Below, in pieces: positions 12,015-20,696 of a DNA stretch of 20,915 bases. Source of the DNA: CS4-C045 sp964347545 (GTDB lineage Bacteria > Planctomycetota > Planctomycetia > Pirellulales > UBA7805). Numbering within the stretch: the first letter of the stretch is position 1; every line of letters starts with the position of its first letter. Made by a program: the position numbers and the translations under genes. The notes beneath the pieces were generated by a model. The model was not told where the DNA came from and did no database searches. It saw only the letters and a program-made list of their open reading frames with translations. The stretch is taken from contig CAYFZZ010000051.1 in assembly GCA_964347545.1 (NCBI GenBank), positions 1 to 20,915 of the forward strand, given 5' to 3'.

Positions 12015-14237
12015 TCACTCCAACACGCTCCACAAGTTCGTATAGTCGTCGGTCCACACCGGCTGGTCCCCTGTGCCGGGCACGGGCTCTGCGGACTCTT
12101 CCTGGTCCAGCAGCACGTCCAACCCCCCGGGGCGGCTGACCAATACCCAATCCGCCTCGGACAGGTGCAGCTGGTCGTCCTCCTCGGATTGCACCTGGGC
12201 GATCGTCAGGTGGTAATGGCGAGCCGCCGATTGCAGAACCGGCAGCAGGTCCAGATAGCGGTTCGAGATGTGCACTGCCAGCAGCCCCTGCCGACCCGGT
12301 TCGTCGCGGAGGTGATCGAGATAGCAGGCGAAGGCCTCGAGGGTGAGGAGGTGAGCGGGGATGGCGTCGCTGCTGAAAGCATCCAGCACGATCAGATCGA
12401 AGTTTTGCCTGTCCCCCCGCTCTGCTTCCCGTTCCAGCGAGACCCGCGCGTCCCCCAGGATGATATCCAGCCGCGCCCCCTGGCTCTGCAGATCGTCCAG
12501 GTAGGTAAAGTACTGCCGACAAAAGGCGACCACCTCCGAATCAATCTCGTAAAACCGGAAGTCGTCGCCGGCGGTCCCGTAGACGGCCAGCGAGCCGGTG
12601 CCCAGCCCGACGACGCCCACGCGGCGGTGCGGGCGGTCGGCCGTGTAGTGCATGGCCAGCCCCACGCCGCTCTGCTCGCCGTAATAAGTGGTGGGCCAGC
12701 GGCGTTTGTCCTGGCGGGTGTATTGTTTGCCGTGCATGATCAAGCCGTGCACCAGTTCGAAATGATGCCCATCCTCGTCCTCCACGTCCTCCTCATAGAC
12801 CTCCAGCACTCCGTAAAAACTGCGTGAGACGGCGACGCGTCCCGACGTCGGTTTCAGCAGCTGGTAGCCCAGCCCCAGGGCGAACGTGGCGTAGATCAGC
12901 AGGGTCAGGGACCAGGTCCACCGCGCTTGGCCGGCGTACCAGCGGCAGGCGGGATCGTGGTACAGCACGACCAAGAGGAGGGTCCAGCAGAGCAGCATGC
13001 CCAGCGGCAATTCGTAGTAGCCGTTCAGCAGGAGGGGTCCGCCCACCGCCACGGCCACGCCTCCCAACGCACCGCCCAGGGACAGGTGCAGGTAATACGA
13101 CGTCAGCCCCGCGGGGGGTGGCTGCAGCCGGACCAGCTCGCCATGACAGACCATACAGCAGACGGTCATTGTCAGGAGATAGGTCAGCAACGCGGCCAGA
13201 AAGTTGTCGGGGACCCCCGACACCTCGATCACCTCCACGTCCAGCTGTTCGGCCAGCCAGGCCACCCCGCCCCCCTCGTCCAGGGCCAGGTACGAGGTCA
13301 GCAGCAGCATGGCGATGATGCAGGTCCAGCGGGGATAGCAACCGGCGAAGCAGAGGATGAAGGTCAGCAGGTAGAGGCTGAGCGGGGCGACCCACAGGAG
13401 GGGCACGACCGCGATGTCGTGGCTGATGTGATTGGTCGTGGCCAGCAGCATGACCGAACCGAGGGCAGGCAGCACGATCCACAGCAGCCGCTGCCTGCCG
13501 GTCACACGGTACGCCGCCCCGCCCGGCCCGCCGCGGCGGGCGGCCCGCGGCGGGGCGGGGGCCCACCAAGCGGTGCTGCCGCAGACGATCAGGAGGGGGA
13601 CGAACAGCAGAAAGGTGCCACCCCAGAGGGCGGCCTGGTCACTGAGCGGCAGCCGCGGTTCGACCAGGAAGGGGTAGGAGAGCAGGGCCAGCAGCGAGCC
13701 GCCGTTGGAGAGGGCGTACAGCTTGTAGGGCGAGCGGGTGGGGAAGGTGCGGTTCCACCAGGACTGGGTCAGCGGGCTGGTCGAGGCCAGGACGAAGAAC
13801 GGCAGTCCCACATGGGCCGTCAGCAGGATCAGGATGCTGAGCGTCGGCCAGCCGGCTGGCTGGGGCTTCCAGGCCGCGGCCGGCAGGATCGGCATCAGGA
13901 GGGCCGCGGCCACCAGGGCGATGTGCAGGACGCCCTGGGTGCGGGGCCGCAGCCAGTGGGTGCTGACGTGGGCGTAAGCATATCCGGCAAACAACACGCT
14001 CTGAAAAAACAACATGCAGGTGGTCCACACGTTGGGCGTGCCCCCATACCAGGGGAGGATGGCCTTGCTGATCAGCGGCTGGACCTGGAACAGGAGAAAG
14101 GCCCCCAGGAAGATGGTGAGGGCGAAACAGGCGACCAGCAACGCGGCGATCGCGGGGCGCGTCGCGCCTTGCGGCTGGGCGGGACGCTCCCCGCGCTGCG
14201 GGATGCTGGTCTGGGACCGCGAGATGATCTCTGTCAT
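12015..14237 (-). CDS. Membrane-fused spermidine synthase-like protein
   Basis: The 740-residue protein joins a polytopic membrane half to a polyamine-synthase-like methyltransferase-fold domain. Residues about 28-460 contain around ten hydrophobic helices (for example 31-52, 71-92, 103-120, 133-151, 204-220, 251-266, 275-297, 345-362, 411-426, 442-458). Residues about 490-740 carry YYGEQSGVGLAM, the nucleotide-binding loop VGVVGLGTGSLA (540-551), acidic FYEID (562-566), GDARV, and LDAFSSDAIP with Asp619, ending TDDYTNLW. True spermidine synthases transfer aminopropyl from decarboxylated AdoMet; whether fused members make polyamines is not established, so the substrate is open. The start at 14237 overlaps the stop of the upstream oxidoreductase gene as ATGA, indicating translational coupling. 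It is the last gene of the aldehyde dehydrogenase operon. An Ala/Gly/Arg-rich loop (226-250) separates membrane segments. Confidence 0.85.
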   Translation of the reverse strand: MTEIISRSQTSIPQRGERPAQPQGATRPAIAALLVACFALTIFLGAFLLFQVQPLISKAILPWYGGTPNVWTTCMLFFQSVLFAGYAYAHVSTHWLRPRTQGVLHIALVAAALLMPILPAAAWKPQPAGWPTLSILILLTAHVGLPFFVLASTSPLTQSWWNRTFPTRSPYKLYALSNGGSLLALLSYPFLVEPRLPLSDQAALWGGTFLLFVPLLIVCGSTAWWAPAPPRAARRGGPGGAAYRVTGRQRLLWIVLPALGSVMLLATTNHISHDIAVVPLLWVAPLSLYLLTFILCFAGCYPRWTCIIAMLLLTSYLALDEGGGVAWLAEQLDVEVIEVSGVPDNFLAALLTYLLTMTVCCMVCHGELVRLQPPPAGLTSYYLHLSLGGALGGVAVAVGGPLLLNGYYELPLGMLLCWTLLLVVLYHDPACRWYAGQARWTWSLTLLIYATFALGLGYQLLKPTSGRVAVSRSFYGVLEVYEEDVEDEDGHHFELVHGLIMHGKQYTRQDKRRWPTTYYGEQSGVGLAMHYTADRPHRRVGVVGLGTGSLAVYGTAGDDFRFYEIDSEVVAFCRQYFTYLDDLQSQGARLDIILGDARVSLEREAERGDRQNFDLIVLDAFSSDAIPAHLLTLEAFACYLDHLRDEPGRQGLLAVHISNRYLDLLPVLQSAARHYHLTIAQVQSEEDDQLHLSEADWVLVSRPGGLDVLLDQEESAEPVPGTGDQPVWTDDYTNLWSVLE

Positions 14238-16459
14238 GTGCCGCCCAAGGCGGGCTGGCCCCGCACCGGCTGGACCCGTTGAGCCTCGACCCAAATCACC
14301 GCTCCTTTAAACGCCGGCGTGCGGGAGACGGGATCGGTGTGGCGGGGCAGCAGCACGTTGGCCTCGGGATAGTACATCAAGGCGTTGCCGGCCCGGATGG
14401 CGGGAAAGGGGCGGACCAGGATCTGGTCCAGGGACCCGGCCTCGCCCCGGACCGTGACCCGCTGTTCGGCTTGCAGGCCGAGGCGCTGGATGTCCAGCGG
14501 GTTCAGGAGGATCACATCGCGACGATCCTGACCCCGATAGATATCCTCCTCCTCGTAGACCACGGTATTGAACTGTCCCTCGCTGCGGACGGTCATCAGC
14601 CGCAGGGTGTCTGGGCCGCCGTCCCATGTCGGCAGGGGGCAGACGTGCAGTTGAGCTCGCCCGTCGGGGGTGGCGAAGTGGGGCTGGTGAAACGTGCGGC
14701 CAGCGATGTGGAATTCCTGGCCGGTGCGGTCGATCTGGGCCATCTGTTCGAAGCCGGGCACCACGGCCCCGATCGCTTGCCGGATGTTCCCCGTACCAGC
14801 CAGGGCTCGCCAATCGACCGGCTGCCGGTCGCCCAGCACCTCGGCCGCGATCGCCGCGATCAGTTCCACCTCGCCCCGCGGCCCGGCGTGGCGCCGCGGG
14901 CCACCGTCGCTGAGCCGGATCAGGTTGAACATCGATTCCTGGGTCGTCCGCTGGGCCTCTTCGTCGCGGGCCAGCACGGGCAAGATGATCGTCTCGTCGG
15001 CCAGGGCGTGGGCGTGGCCGGTGTTGAGCGTGGTGTTGAGGGAGACCAGCATCTGGAGGTTGCTGAGCGCCGTGGCGGCGAAGCGGGCGTCGGGGTTGGA
15101 TCCGTAGAGGTTGCCGCCCAGGCAAAATCCCATTTTTAGCCGGCCCGCGTGAGCCCCTTCCACGCAACCCAGCGTGTCCAGGCCCGGCGTCGTCGGCAGC
15201 TGGACGCCGTAATGATTTTGCAGGCGGTCGAAAAAAACTTGTTTCAGTTGGGGCACGGCACCCACCGAACCGATGCCTTGCACATTGGAGTGGCCTCGGA
15301 TGGGGAGGAGCCCCGCGCCCGAACGGCCGACCATCCCCCGCATGAGGGCCAGGGCGGCGATCATTTGCACGTTCTGGACGCCGTGGGCGTGGTGGGTAAT
15401 GCCCATCGTCCAGCAGAAGACGGCGTTGCGGGCGGCCGCGTAGGTGTCGGCGATCTGATCGATCTGGTCTTGCGGCACACCGCTGTCGGTGCAGATCTGC
15501 TGCCAGTCGGCGGCCCGCAAGAATTCGGCCAGCGGGGGCCAGCCGTGGCAATGGTCCTCCAGCATCTGCCGGTCGACCGCCCCCATCTGCTCGATCCGCT
15601 TGGCCACGCCGGTCAGCAGAGCCAGGTCGCCGCCGATGTGCGGCTGGACATACTGGGTGGCGATGCGGGTGCCGAAGAGGAGGCTGAGCGGGTCGCTGGG
15701 GACACGGAAGTTGACCAGGCCGGTTTCCACCACGGGGTTGATCACGATCACTTTGCCGCCGCGGCGGCGGATGTTTTTCAGCGTGGTCATCAGGCGGGGA
15801 TGGTTGCTGGCCGGATTGCCGCCGATCACAAACACCAGGTCGGCGTGTTCCAGGTCTTCCAGCACCAGGGTGGCCGTGCCGCTGCCGGTGACGCTGGTCA
15901 GGCCCACGCCGCTGGCCTGATGGCAGTAGTAACTGCAGTTATTGACGTTGTTGGTGCCGTACATCCGGGCGAAGAGTTGCAGCAGAAAGCCGGCTTCGTT
16001 GCTGCTGCGCCCGCTGAAATAAAAGAAGGTTTCGTCTGCGGTCAGGGCCTGCAGTTTGCCCGCCACGCGGCTTAACGCTTCTTCCCAGGAGACGGGTCGA
16101 TAGCCGGGTTCGCCGCGGCGATAGACCAGGGGGGTAGTCAGCCGCCCGCTGGCTTCCAGCTGGCGCGGCGTCATCTGTTGCAGGTGAGCGATGGGGTGTT
16201 GAGCGAAGAAGTCGGGGGGGATGCCCGGCTGCATGTCGGCCGCCATGGCCTGCATGGCCTTTTTACAGACCTCGGGAAAGCGGCCCGCTTCGTTGACCAT
16301 CCCTCCCCGCTGGCCCCCCATGCCCACGGCGCAGGTCTTGCAGGCGTTTTTCGAGCGGAGGGCTCGGTAGAATTTGACGATCCCCCCCGCCTGGCGGGCC
16401 TTCTGCCAGGCGTAGCGGATCGCGGGCCAGCCGCCACCGCTGGTCATTTTGCGGATCAT
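14234..16459 (-). CDS. FdhF/YdeP-type molybdopterin oxidoreductase
   Basis: This is a large-subunit, formate-dehydrogenase-like molybdenum enzyme of 741 residues; the best family match by eye is the FdhF/YdeP group rather than the classical formate dehydrogenases. Near the N terminus, NACKTCAVGMGGQRGG (38-53) offers only CxxC (Cys40, Cys43), not the four cysteines of a full [4Fe-4S] site. YFSGRSSNEAGFLLQLFAR (147-165) and NNCSYYCHQASGVGL (173-187) form the cofactor region, with Cys175 or Cys179 the likely Mo ligand. VIGGNPASNHP (211-221), MGITHHAHGVQN and the C-terminal molybdopterin dinucleotide-binding part (RSEGQFNTVVYEEEDIYRG, ALMYYPEANVLLP) follow. No Tat signal is seen, so it is probably cytoplasmic. 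ATG at 16459 fits the family start and has AGGTGG and GGCAGG just upstream. It sits 146 bp after the aldehyde dehydrogenase and overlaps the next gene by 4 nt. Oxidation of formate or another small acid is plausible but unproven. Confidence 0.85.
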   Translation of the reverse strand: MIRKMTSGGGWPAIRYAWQKARQAGGIVKFYRALRSKNACKTCAVGMGGQRGGMVNEAGRFPEVCKKAMQAMAADMQPGIPPDFFAQHPIAHLQQMTPRQLEASGRLTTPLVYRRGEPGYRPVSWEEALSRVAGKLQALTADETFFYFSGRSSNEAGFLLQLFARMYGTNNVNNCSYYCHQASGVGLTSVTGSGTATLVLEDLEHADLVFVIGGNPASNHPRLMTTLKNIRRRGGKVIVINPVVETGLVNFRVPSDPLSLLFGTRIATQYVQPHIGGDLALLTGVAKRIEQMGAVDRQMLEDHCHGWPPLAEFLRAADWQQICTDSGVPQDQIDQIADTYAAARNAVFCWTMGITHHAHGVQNVQMIAALALMRGMVGRSGAGLLPIRGHSNVQGIGSVGAVPQLKQVFFDRLQNHYGVQLPTTPGLDTLGCVEGAHAGRLKMGFCLGGNLYGSNPDARFAATALSNLQMLVSLNTTLNTGHAHALADETIILPVLARDEEAQRTTQESMFNLIRLSDGGPRRHAGPRGEVELIAAIAAEVLGDRQPVDWRALAGTGNIRQAIGAVVPGFEQMAQIDRTGQEFHIAGRTFHQPHFATPDGRAQLHVCPLPTWDGGPDTLRLMTVRSEGQFNTVVYEEEDIYRGQDRRDVILLNPLDIQRLGLQAEQRVTVRGEAGSLDQILVRPFPAIRAGNALMYYPEANVLLPRHTDPVSRTPAFKGAVIWVEAQRVQPVRGQPALGGT

Positions 16460-16463
16460 CCTG

Positions 16464-16477
16464 CCACCTGTAGGTGG
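16464..16477. promoter_or_regulatory. Palindrome covering the oxidoreductase ribosome binding site
   Basis: CCACCT-GT-AGGTGG is a perfect 6-bp inverted repeat. On the minus strand its AGGTGG half lies immediately before the ATG at 16459 and could act as, or mask, the Shine-Dalgarno sequence. A protein operator is an alternative reading. There is no direct evidence of regulation. Confidence 0.3.
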
Positions 16478-16605
16478 TGCGCACGGCGGTGACGCGAGCG
16501 ATCCTGAGCGACCGGTCGCGGGTCCAGCTGGGCCTGCAGGCTCACCCCGTGCGCCAACCCCTCTGCGGGAGATCCGTGGCGCGGGGCCCGTTTCCCGCCG
16601 CCCGT

Positions 16606-18078
16606 TCAATCCAGGGCCACGGTCACCGTTTTGTCTTCCAGGTAGTTGTCCAGAGCCTTCTCGCCCAGTTCGCGGCCGATACCCGACATTTTGAAACCGC
16701 CGAAGGGAGCGGCGGCGTCGAAGACGTCGTAGCAGTTGACCCACACCGTGCCCGCCTTGACGTGGCGCGCGATGTGATGAGCCTTGCCGATATCGCGGGT
16801 CCACACGGCCGCGGCTAGCCCGTAGAAGGTGTTGTTGGCCCGGTCGACGATTTCGTCCACATCCTTGAAGCTGAGGATATTCATCACCGGCCCGAAGATC
16901 TCGTCCTGGGCAATCACCATCTCGTCGGTGACCCGGTCAAACACGGTCGGTTCGATGAAGTAGCCTTTCTGGCCGACCCGCTTGCCGCCGGTCAGGCACT
17001 GAGCGCCTTCCTGGTTACCCACGTCGATGTAGTGCATGATCTTGTCGAACTGGGCCTCGTCCACCTGGGGTCCCTGCTGGGTGTCGGGGTCGAGCGGATC
17101 GCCGATTTTGCGATCTTTGGTCAGTGCCACCAGCTTGTCGACGAACTGGTCATGCACCGATTCCTGCACGAAGAGTCGGCTGCCGGCGCAACAGCACTGG
17201 CCCTGGTTGAAGAAGAGTCCAAAGTGGGCCCCCGCCGCCGCGGCGTCCAGGTCGGCATCGGCAAACACAATATTGGGGCTCTTCCCCCCCAGCTCGAACG
17301 TCAGCCGCTTCAGCGTCTCGGCCGCGTTCCGCATGATGATTTGAGCGGTCTTGTATTCGCCGGTGAAAGCGACCTTGTCCACGCCCGGGTGTTGGACCAC
17401 GGCGGCCCCGGCGGTCGCCCCAAAGCCGGGGACGACGTTGATCACCCCGTCCGGGAAGCCGGCGTCTTGGGCCAGCTGAGCCATCCGGAGGCAGGTCAGC
17501 GGGGTCTGTTCGGCCGGCTTCATCACGATCGTGCAACCGGCGGCCAGGGCGGGGCCCCACTTCCAGGCCACCATCAGCATGGGAAAGTTCCAGGGAATGA
17601 TCTGCCCGGCCACCCCCACCGGCTCGCGACGCGTGTAGGTAAAGTAATTGCCACGGACGGGAATCGTCTTGCCGTGAAACTTGTCAGCAAAGCCGGCATA
17701 GTAGCGGAGGCAATCGATGACCAGCGGCAAATCGGCGGCCCGCGCATCGCTGATCGGCTTGCCGTTGTCCAGGGTCTCCAACGCCGCCAGTTCGTCCAGT
17801 TCCTGTTCGATCAGGTCCGCCAGCTTGTACATCAGCCCTCCCCGATCGCGGGCGTCCATGGTCGACCAGGGGCCGTTTTCCAGGGCGTTGCGGGCGGCCT
17901 GGACCGCCAGGTCGACATCCTGAGCGTCGCCGGCGGCGATCTGGCAGATCTCCTCCTCGTTGGCCGGGTTCAACGTGGCGAAGGTCTCGCCACTGACCGC
18001 ATCGACCCATTTCCCGCCGATAAAACACTGGGTATGGCGGACCTGCGGCGGTGCGATCGGAAGCGTGGTGGTGGCCAT
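16606..18078 (-). CDS. NAD(P)-dependent aldehyde dehydrogenase
   Basis: The enzyme oxidises an aldehyde to the acid with NAD(P)+. The 490-residue protein is full length for the ALDH superfamily. It has GVAGQIIPWNFPM (154-166), the cofactor lysine region VMKPAEQTP (185-193), VAFTGEYKTAQ (about 235-245), the general base in FELGGKSPN (about 260-268), and the nucleophile in FNQGQCCCAGSRLFV (about 289-303), where three consecutive cysteines surround the catalytic one. EIFGPVMNI, NNTFYGLAAAVWT and PFGGFKMSGIGRE close the fold. The FTGE variant, where many members have FTGS, is a possible determinant of cofactor binding. The start at 18078 has a textbook AGGAGGT site five to six bases upstream. It is the first gene of an operon with the molybdopterin oxidoreductase and the membrane-fused synthase, which suggests a path from aldehyde to acid and further oxidation (inference). 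The substrate is unknown. Confidence 0.95.
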   Translation of the reverse strand: MATTTLPIAPPQVRHTQCFIGGKWVDAVSGETFATLNPANEEEICQIAAGDAQDVDLAVQAARNALENGPWSTMDARDRGGLMYKLADLIEQELDELAALETLDNGKPISDARAADLPLVIDCLRYYAGFADKFHGKTIPVRGNYFTYTRREPVGVAGQIIPWNFPMLMVAWKWGPALAAGCTIVMKPAEQTPLTCLRMAQLAQDAGFPDGVINVVPGFGATAGAAVVQHPGVDKVAFTGEYKTAQIIMRNAAETLKRLTFELGGKSPNIVFADADLDAAAAGAHFGLFFNQGQCCCAGSRLFVQESVHDQFVDKLVALTKDRKIGDPLDPDTQQGPQVDEAQFDKIMHYIDVGNQEGAQCLTGGKRVGQKGYFIEPTVFDRVTDEMVIAQDEIFGPVMNILSFKDVDEIVDRANNTFYGLAAAVWTRDIGKAHHIARHVKAGTVWVNCYDVFDAAAPFGGFKMSGIGRELGEKALDNYLEDKTVTVALD

Positions 18079-18295
18079 GACTTACCTCCTGAGACCGGAA
18101 TTGGGGGTGGGGATGACCCGAGCGGGGCGTGGCCTGCCGACGGGGGACGCTGGAATTCTACCCCGCCAGCGACAGCAACACCAGAAGTGCTGGACCCGCC
18201 ACGCCCCCCGGCACGCCCCCCGCCATGCCCCCGGCCAATTTCGCCGGCCAATTCGCCGGCCTGCGGACAAAATCCACTTCCCTTGGGCCGCCGAA

Positions 18296-18304
18296 TGGTA
18301 TAAT
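18296..18304 (+). promoter_or_regulatory. Extended -10 promoter for the Fe-S carrier and polX
   Basis: TGGTATAAT reads TG-N-TATAAT, a consensus extended -10 element, 62 bases upstream of the ATG at 18366. No good -35 hexamer lies 17 bases upstream, as expected for this promoter class. The region is AT-richer than its surroundings. Confidence 0.5.
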
Positions 18305-18365
18305 TTAGGTAAAGTTCGGGGTGAAGCCAGAACAGCATCTGTTTTAGAGGGAGTCGAGCTGCGAT

Positions 18366-18698
18366 ATGGGTATTAAACTGACTGAACGAGCTGCGGACGA
18401 GGTAAAGAAGATTATTCGCGAGCAGAGCCTGGACGAGGAGACCTTCCTGCGGGTGGGTGTGACCGCGGGCGGCTGCAGCGGCTTCAGCTACTCGCTGGGC
18501 TTCGACAAGGCCTACGACGAAAACATAGACGCCAAATCGCTCCAGCACGGCGTGACGGTCGTGGTGGACAAGAAGAGCGCTTTGTATCTGGACGGTTCGT
18601 CAGTCGATTTCTACGAGGGTCTGGAAAAGCGCGGCTTCACGTTCGAGAACCCGAACGTGGTGAAGAGCTGCGGTTGCGGTAGTTCGTTCCAAGCGTGA
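18366..18698 (+). CDS. A-type iron-sulfur carrier (IscA/SufA/ErpA-like)
   Basis: A-type carriers bind and hand over Fe-S clusters to client proteins. The 110-residue protein has the complete family pattern: MGIKLTERAADEVKKII, the first cluster cysteine in TAGGCSGFSYSLGF (33-46, Cys37), and the C-terminal pair SCGCGSSF (101-108, Cys102 and Cys104). Length is typical. No other isc or suf gene is in the window. The ATG at 18366 has GGGAG about 12 bases upstream and follows an extended -10 promoter. Its stop codon overlaps the GTG start of polX (GTGA), so the two are co-transcribed and likely translationally coupled. The upstream operon is divergent and includes a molybdopterin oxidoreductase, a possible cluster client, though that enzyme keeps only two of the usual N-terminal cysteines. 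Confidence 0.95.
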   Translation: MGIKLTERAADEVKKIIREQSLDEETFLRVGVTAGGCSGFSYSLGFDKAYDENIDAKSLQHGVTVVVDKKSALYLDGSSVDFYEGLEKRGFTFENPNVVKSCGCGSSFQA

Positions 18699-20410
18699 CC
18701 AACGCTCAAATTGCCGACACCTTCGATCAGATCGCGGATCTGCTCGAGTTTGAAGGGGCCAACCCCTTCCGCGTTCGCGCTTATCGTAACGGCGGCCGTG
18801 TGCTCCGGGACCTGACCGAATCGGCGGCCACGATCATCGCCGATCCAAATCGGGACCTGACCGACCTGGAAGGCATCGGCAAAGATCTCGCGGAAAAAGT
18901 GGCCACGCTGGTCGAGACCGGCACGCTGCCGATGTTGAGCGAGTTGTTAGCGCGGGTGCCGGAGAGCGTGTTGGCGTTGCTGCGGATCCCCAAGCTGGGG
19001 CCCAAGAAGGCCGCGGCCCTCTTTCACCAGCTGCACATCCAGACGCTGGACCAGCTGCAGGCCGCCTGCGAGGCGGGGCAGGTCCAGCAGCTGAAAGGGT
19101 TCGGGGCCAAGACGGAACAGGAGATTCTGAAGGGGATCCCCCAGGCGGCGCAGGCGGCCGAGCGGTTGTACTGGGCCAAGGCGGATGAGATTGCGGTCGA
19201 ACTGTTGGCCTACATGCAAAGGTGCGACGCGGTGCACCAACTGGAGATGGCCGGCAGTTACCGCCGTGGCCGGGAAACAGTGCACGACCTGGATGTCCTG
19301 GTCGATGCCTCGGACCCCACCACCGTGATGGACCACTTCGGCCGCTTCCCGGGGGTCCAGGAAGTGATCGGCCGGGGCGAGACCAAGATGGCCGTTCGGC
19401 TGGAACGGGGCTTCCAGATCGACCTGCGGGTCGTCCCCGCGGAATCCTTCGGCGCCGCCTGGCAGTACTTCACCGGTTCCAAGGCCCACAACATCGTGCT
19501 GCGGGGGATGGCCAAAGAGCGGGGTCTGAAGATCAACGAGTACGGGGTCTTTCGCGGCCAGAAGCGGATTGCCGGGCGGACCGAAAAAGAGGTCTACGCG
19601 GCCCTGGACCTCCCCTGGTTCCCCCCCGAAATCCGTGAGAATCGGGAAGAATTTGGCTGGGCGGCCGAGGGAAAGTTGCCAACGCTGATCCAGTTGAGCG
19701 ACATTCGGGGGGACCTGCACCTGCACACTACCGAGACCGACGGCAAGAACACCCTCGAGGAAATGGTGGCCGCGGCCAAAAAGCGGGGCTTGAAGTACAT
19801 CGCCATCACCGACCACTCTCGCCGCGTCACCATGGCCAACGGGCTGGACGCCCGCCGGTTGCGCAAGCAGTGGAAAGCCATCGACCGGCTGAATCAAGAC
19901 CTGCGCGGGATCACGGTGCTGAAGGGCATCGAACTGGACATCCTGGAAAACGGCAAGCTGGACCTGCCCGACGACGTGTTGGCAGAGGCCGACTGGGTGC
20001 TGTGCAGCATCCACTACGGCCAGAATCAGCCGCGGGCTCAGATCACCGAGCGGTTGCTGGGGGCGATCGAGCATCCTTACACATCCGCCATCGCTCATCC
20101 CACCGGCCGGCTGATCAACAGGCGGCAGCCGTACGACGTCGATCTGGAGGCGGTGATGCAAGCGGCCGCTCGGCACCGCAAGCTGTTAGAGCTGAACGCC
20201 AACCCCATGCGGCTGGACCTGGACGACGTGGCCTGCGCCGCCGCTAAGGCTCATCAAGTCCACCTGGTCCTGGGCACCGACGCCCACAGCGCTCACGACC
20301 TGGACAAAATGCGGTACGGCATCCTCCAGGCTCGGCGGGCCGGTCTGACCAAAGCGGACGTGGCCAACACCAGAACCTGGCCGCAGATGAAAAAGCTGAT
20401 CGGCCGCTGA
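18695..20410 (+). CDS. polX: DNA polymerase X with PHP domain
   Basis: This is a family X polymerase for gap-filling DNA repair fused to a PHP metal-dependent nuclease domain. The 571-residue length fits bacterial PolX. Order: 8-kDa-like and helix-hairpin-helix region (1 to about 140, with DLEGIGKDLAEKV and IPKLGPKKAA); palm with MAGSYRRGRETVHDLDVLV (185-203) giving Asp198 and Asp200, and QIDLRV giving Asp243; FTGSKAHNIVLR and LKINEYGVF (thumb); PHP domain from about 335. PHP metal ligands are visible: GDLHLHTTETD (339-349), ITDHS (371-375), GIELDI with Glu413, SIHYG with His440, IAHPTGR with His468, and GTDAHS (527-532). All catalytic residues of both activities appear intact. It starts at GTG, overlapping the Fe-S carrier stop by 4 nt, so it relies on re-initiation. 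No strong terminator follows at once; T-tracts begin about 230 bases later. Confidence 0.96.
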   Translation: MTNAQIADTFDQIADLLEFEGANPFRVRAYRNGGRVLRDLTESAATIIADPNRDLTDLEGIGKDLAEKVATLVETGTLPMLSELLARVPESVLALLRIPKLGPKKAAALFHQLHIQTLDQLQAACEAGQVQQLKGFGAKTEQEILKGIPQAAQAAERLYWAKADEIAVELLAYMQRCDAVHQLEMAGSYRRGRETVHDLDVLVDASDPTTVMDHFGRFPGVQEVIGRGETKMAVRLERGFQIDLRVVPAESFGAAWQYFTGSKAHNIVLRGMAKERGLKINEYGVFRGQKRIAGRTEKEVYAALDLPWFPPEIRENREEFGWAAEGKLPTLIQLSDIRGDLHLHTTETDGKNTLEEMVAAAKKRGLKYIAITDHSRRVTMANGLDARRLRKQWKAIDRLNQDLRGITVLKGIELDILENGKLDLPDDVLAEADWVLCSIHYGQNQPRAQITERLLGAIEHPYTSAIAHPTGRLINRRQPYDVDLEAVMQAAARHRKLLELNANPMRLDLDDVACAAAKAHQVHLVLGTDAHSAHDLDKMRYGILQARRAGLTKADVANTRTWPQMKKLIGR

Positions 20411-20517
20411 ATCGGCCCGCAACCCAAGGTGACGGGCAATCGCCCGGAACGCCGGCCCTGGTCGGTCTCTACCAGTCAACGGCCGCAAACGCCAGCGGTC
20501 CCCGACTCGCTGCAGTT

Positions 20518-20616
20518 GATTGATGATTGTCGATTGTTGATTGTTGATTTGCGAAGTGGAAGCGGCAGGCAGCCTGACTGGGCACTTCAAAAATCAACAT
20601 TCGCCAATCATCCATC
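20518..20616. repeat. 41-bp-arm inverted repeat, copy C
   Basis: The left arm is 20518-20558 (GATTGATGATTG...GAAGTG) and the right arm 20583-20616 (CACTTC...TCATCCATC). The inner loop forms a different small hairpin, CAGGC-A-GCCTG, from that in copies A and B. The surrounding composite blocks of A and B are absent, so this inverted repeat is an independent unit. Confidence 0.75.
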
Positions 20617-20641
20617 GACCGAAGCGTCCGATGATGTCTGT

Positions 20642-20685
20642 CCTTTTTTCGACTTGCTTTTTTTCGACTTTTCCTTTTTTAGACT
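20642..20685 (+). repeat. Three T-rich 15-bp units
   Basis: CCTTTTTTCGACTT, GCTTTTTTTCGACTT and TTCCTTTTTTAGACT follow one another, each with a run of six or seven Ts. They might act as a run of weak termination sites for polX transcripts, although no strong stem precedes each run. Confidence 0.5.
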
Positions 20686-20696
20686 GTCGAATTTGA

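Noticed and set aside
18947..20176. Minus-strand open frame of 409 codons opposite polX
   Set aside because: polX carries every catalytic motif on the other strand; this is a codon-bias shadow.
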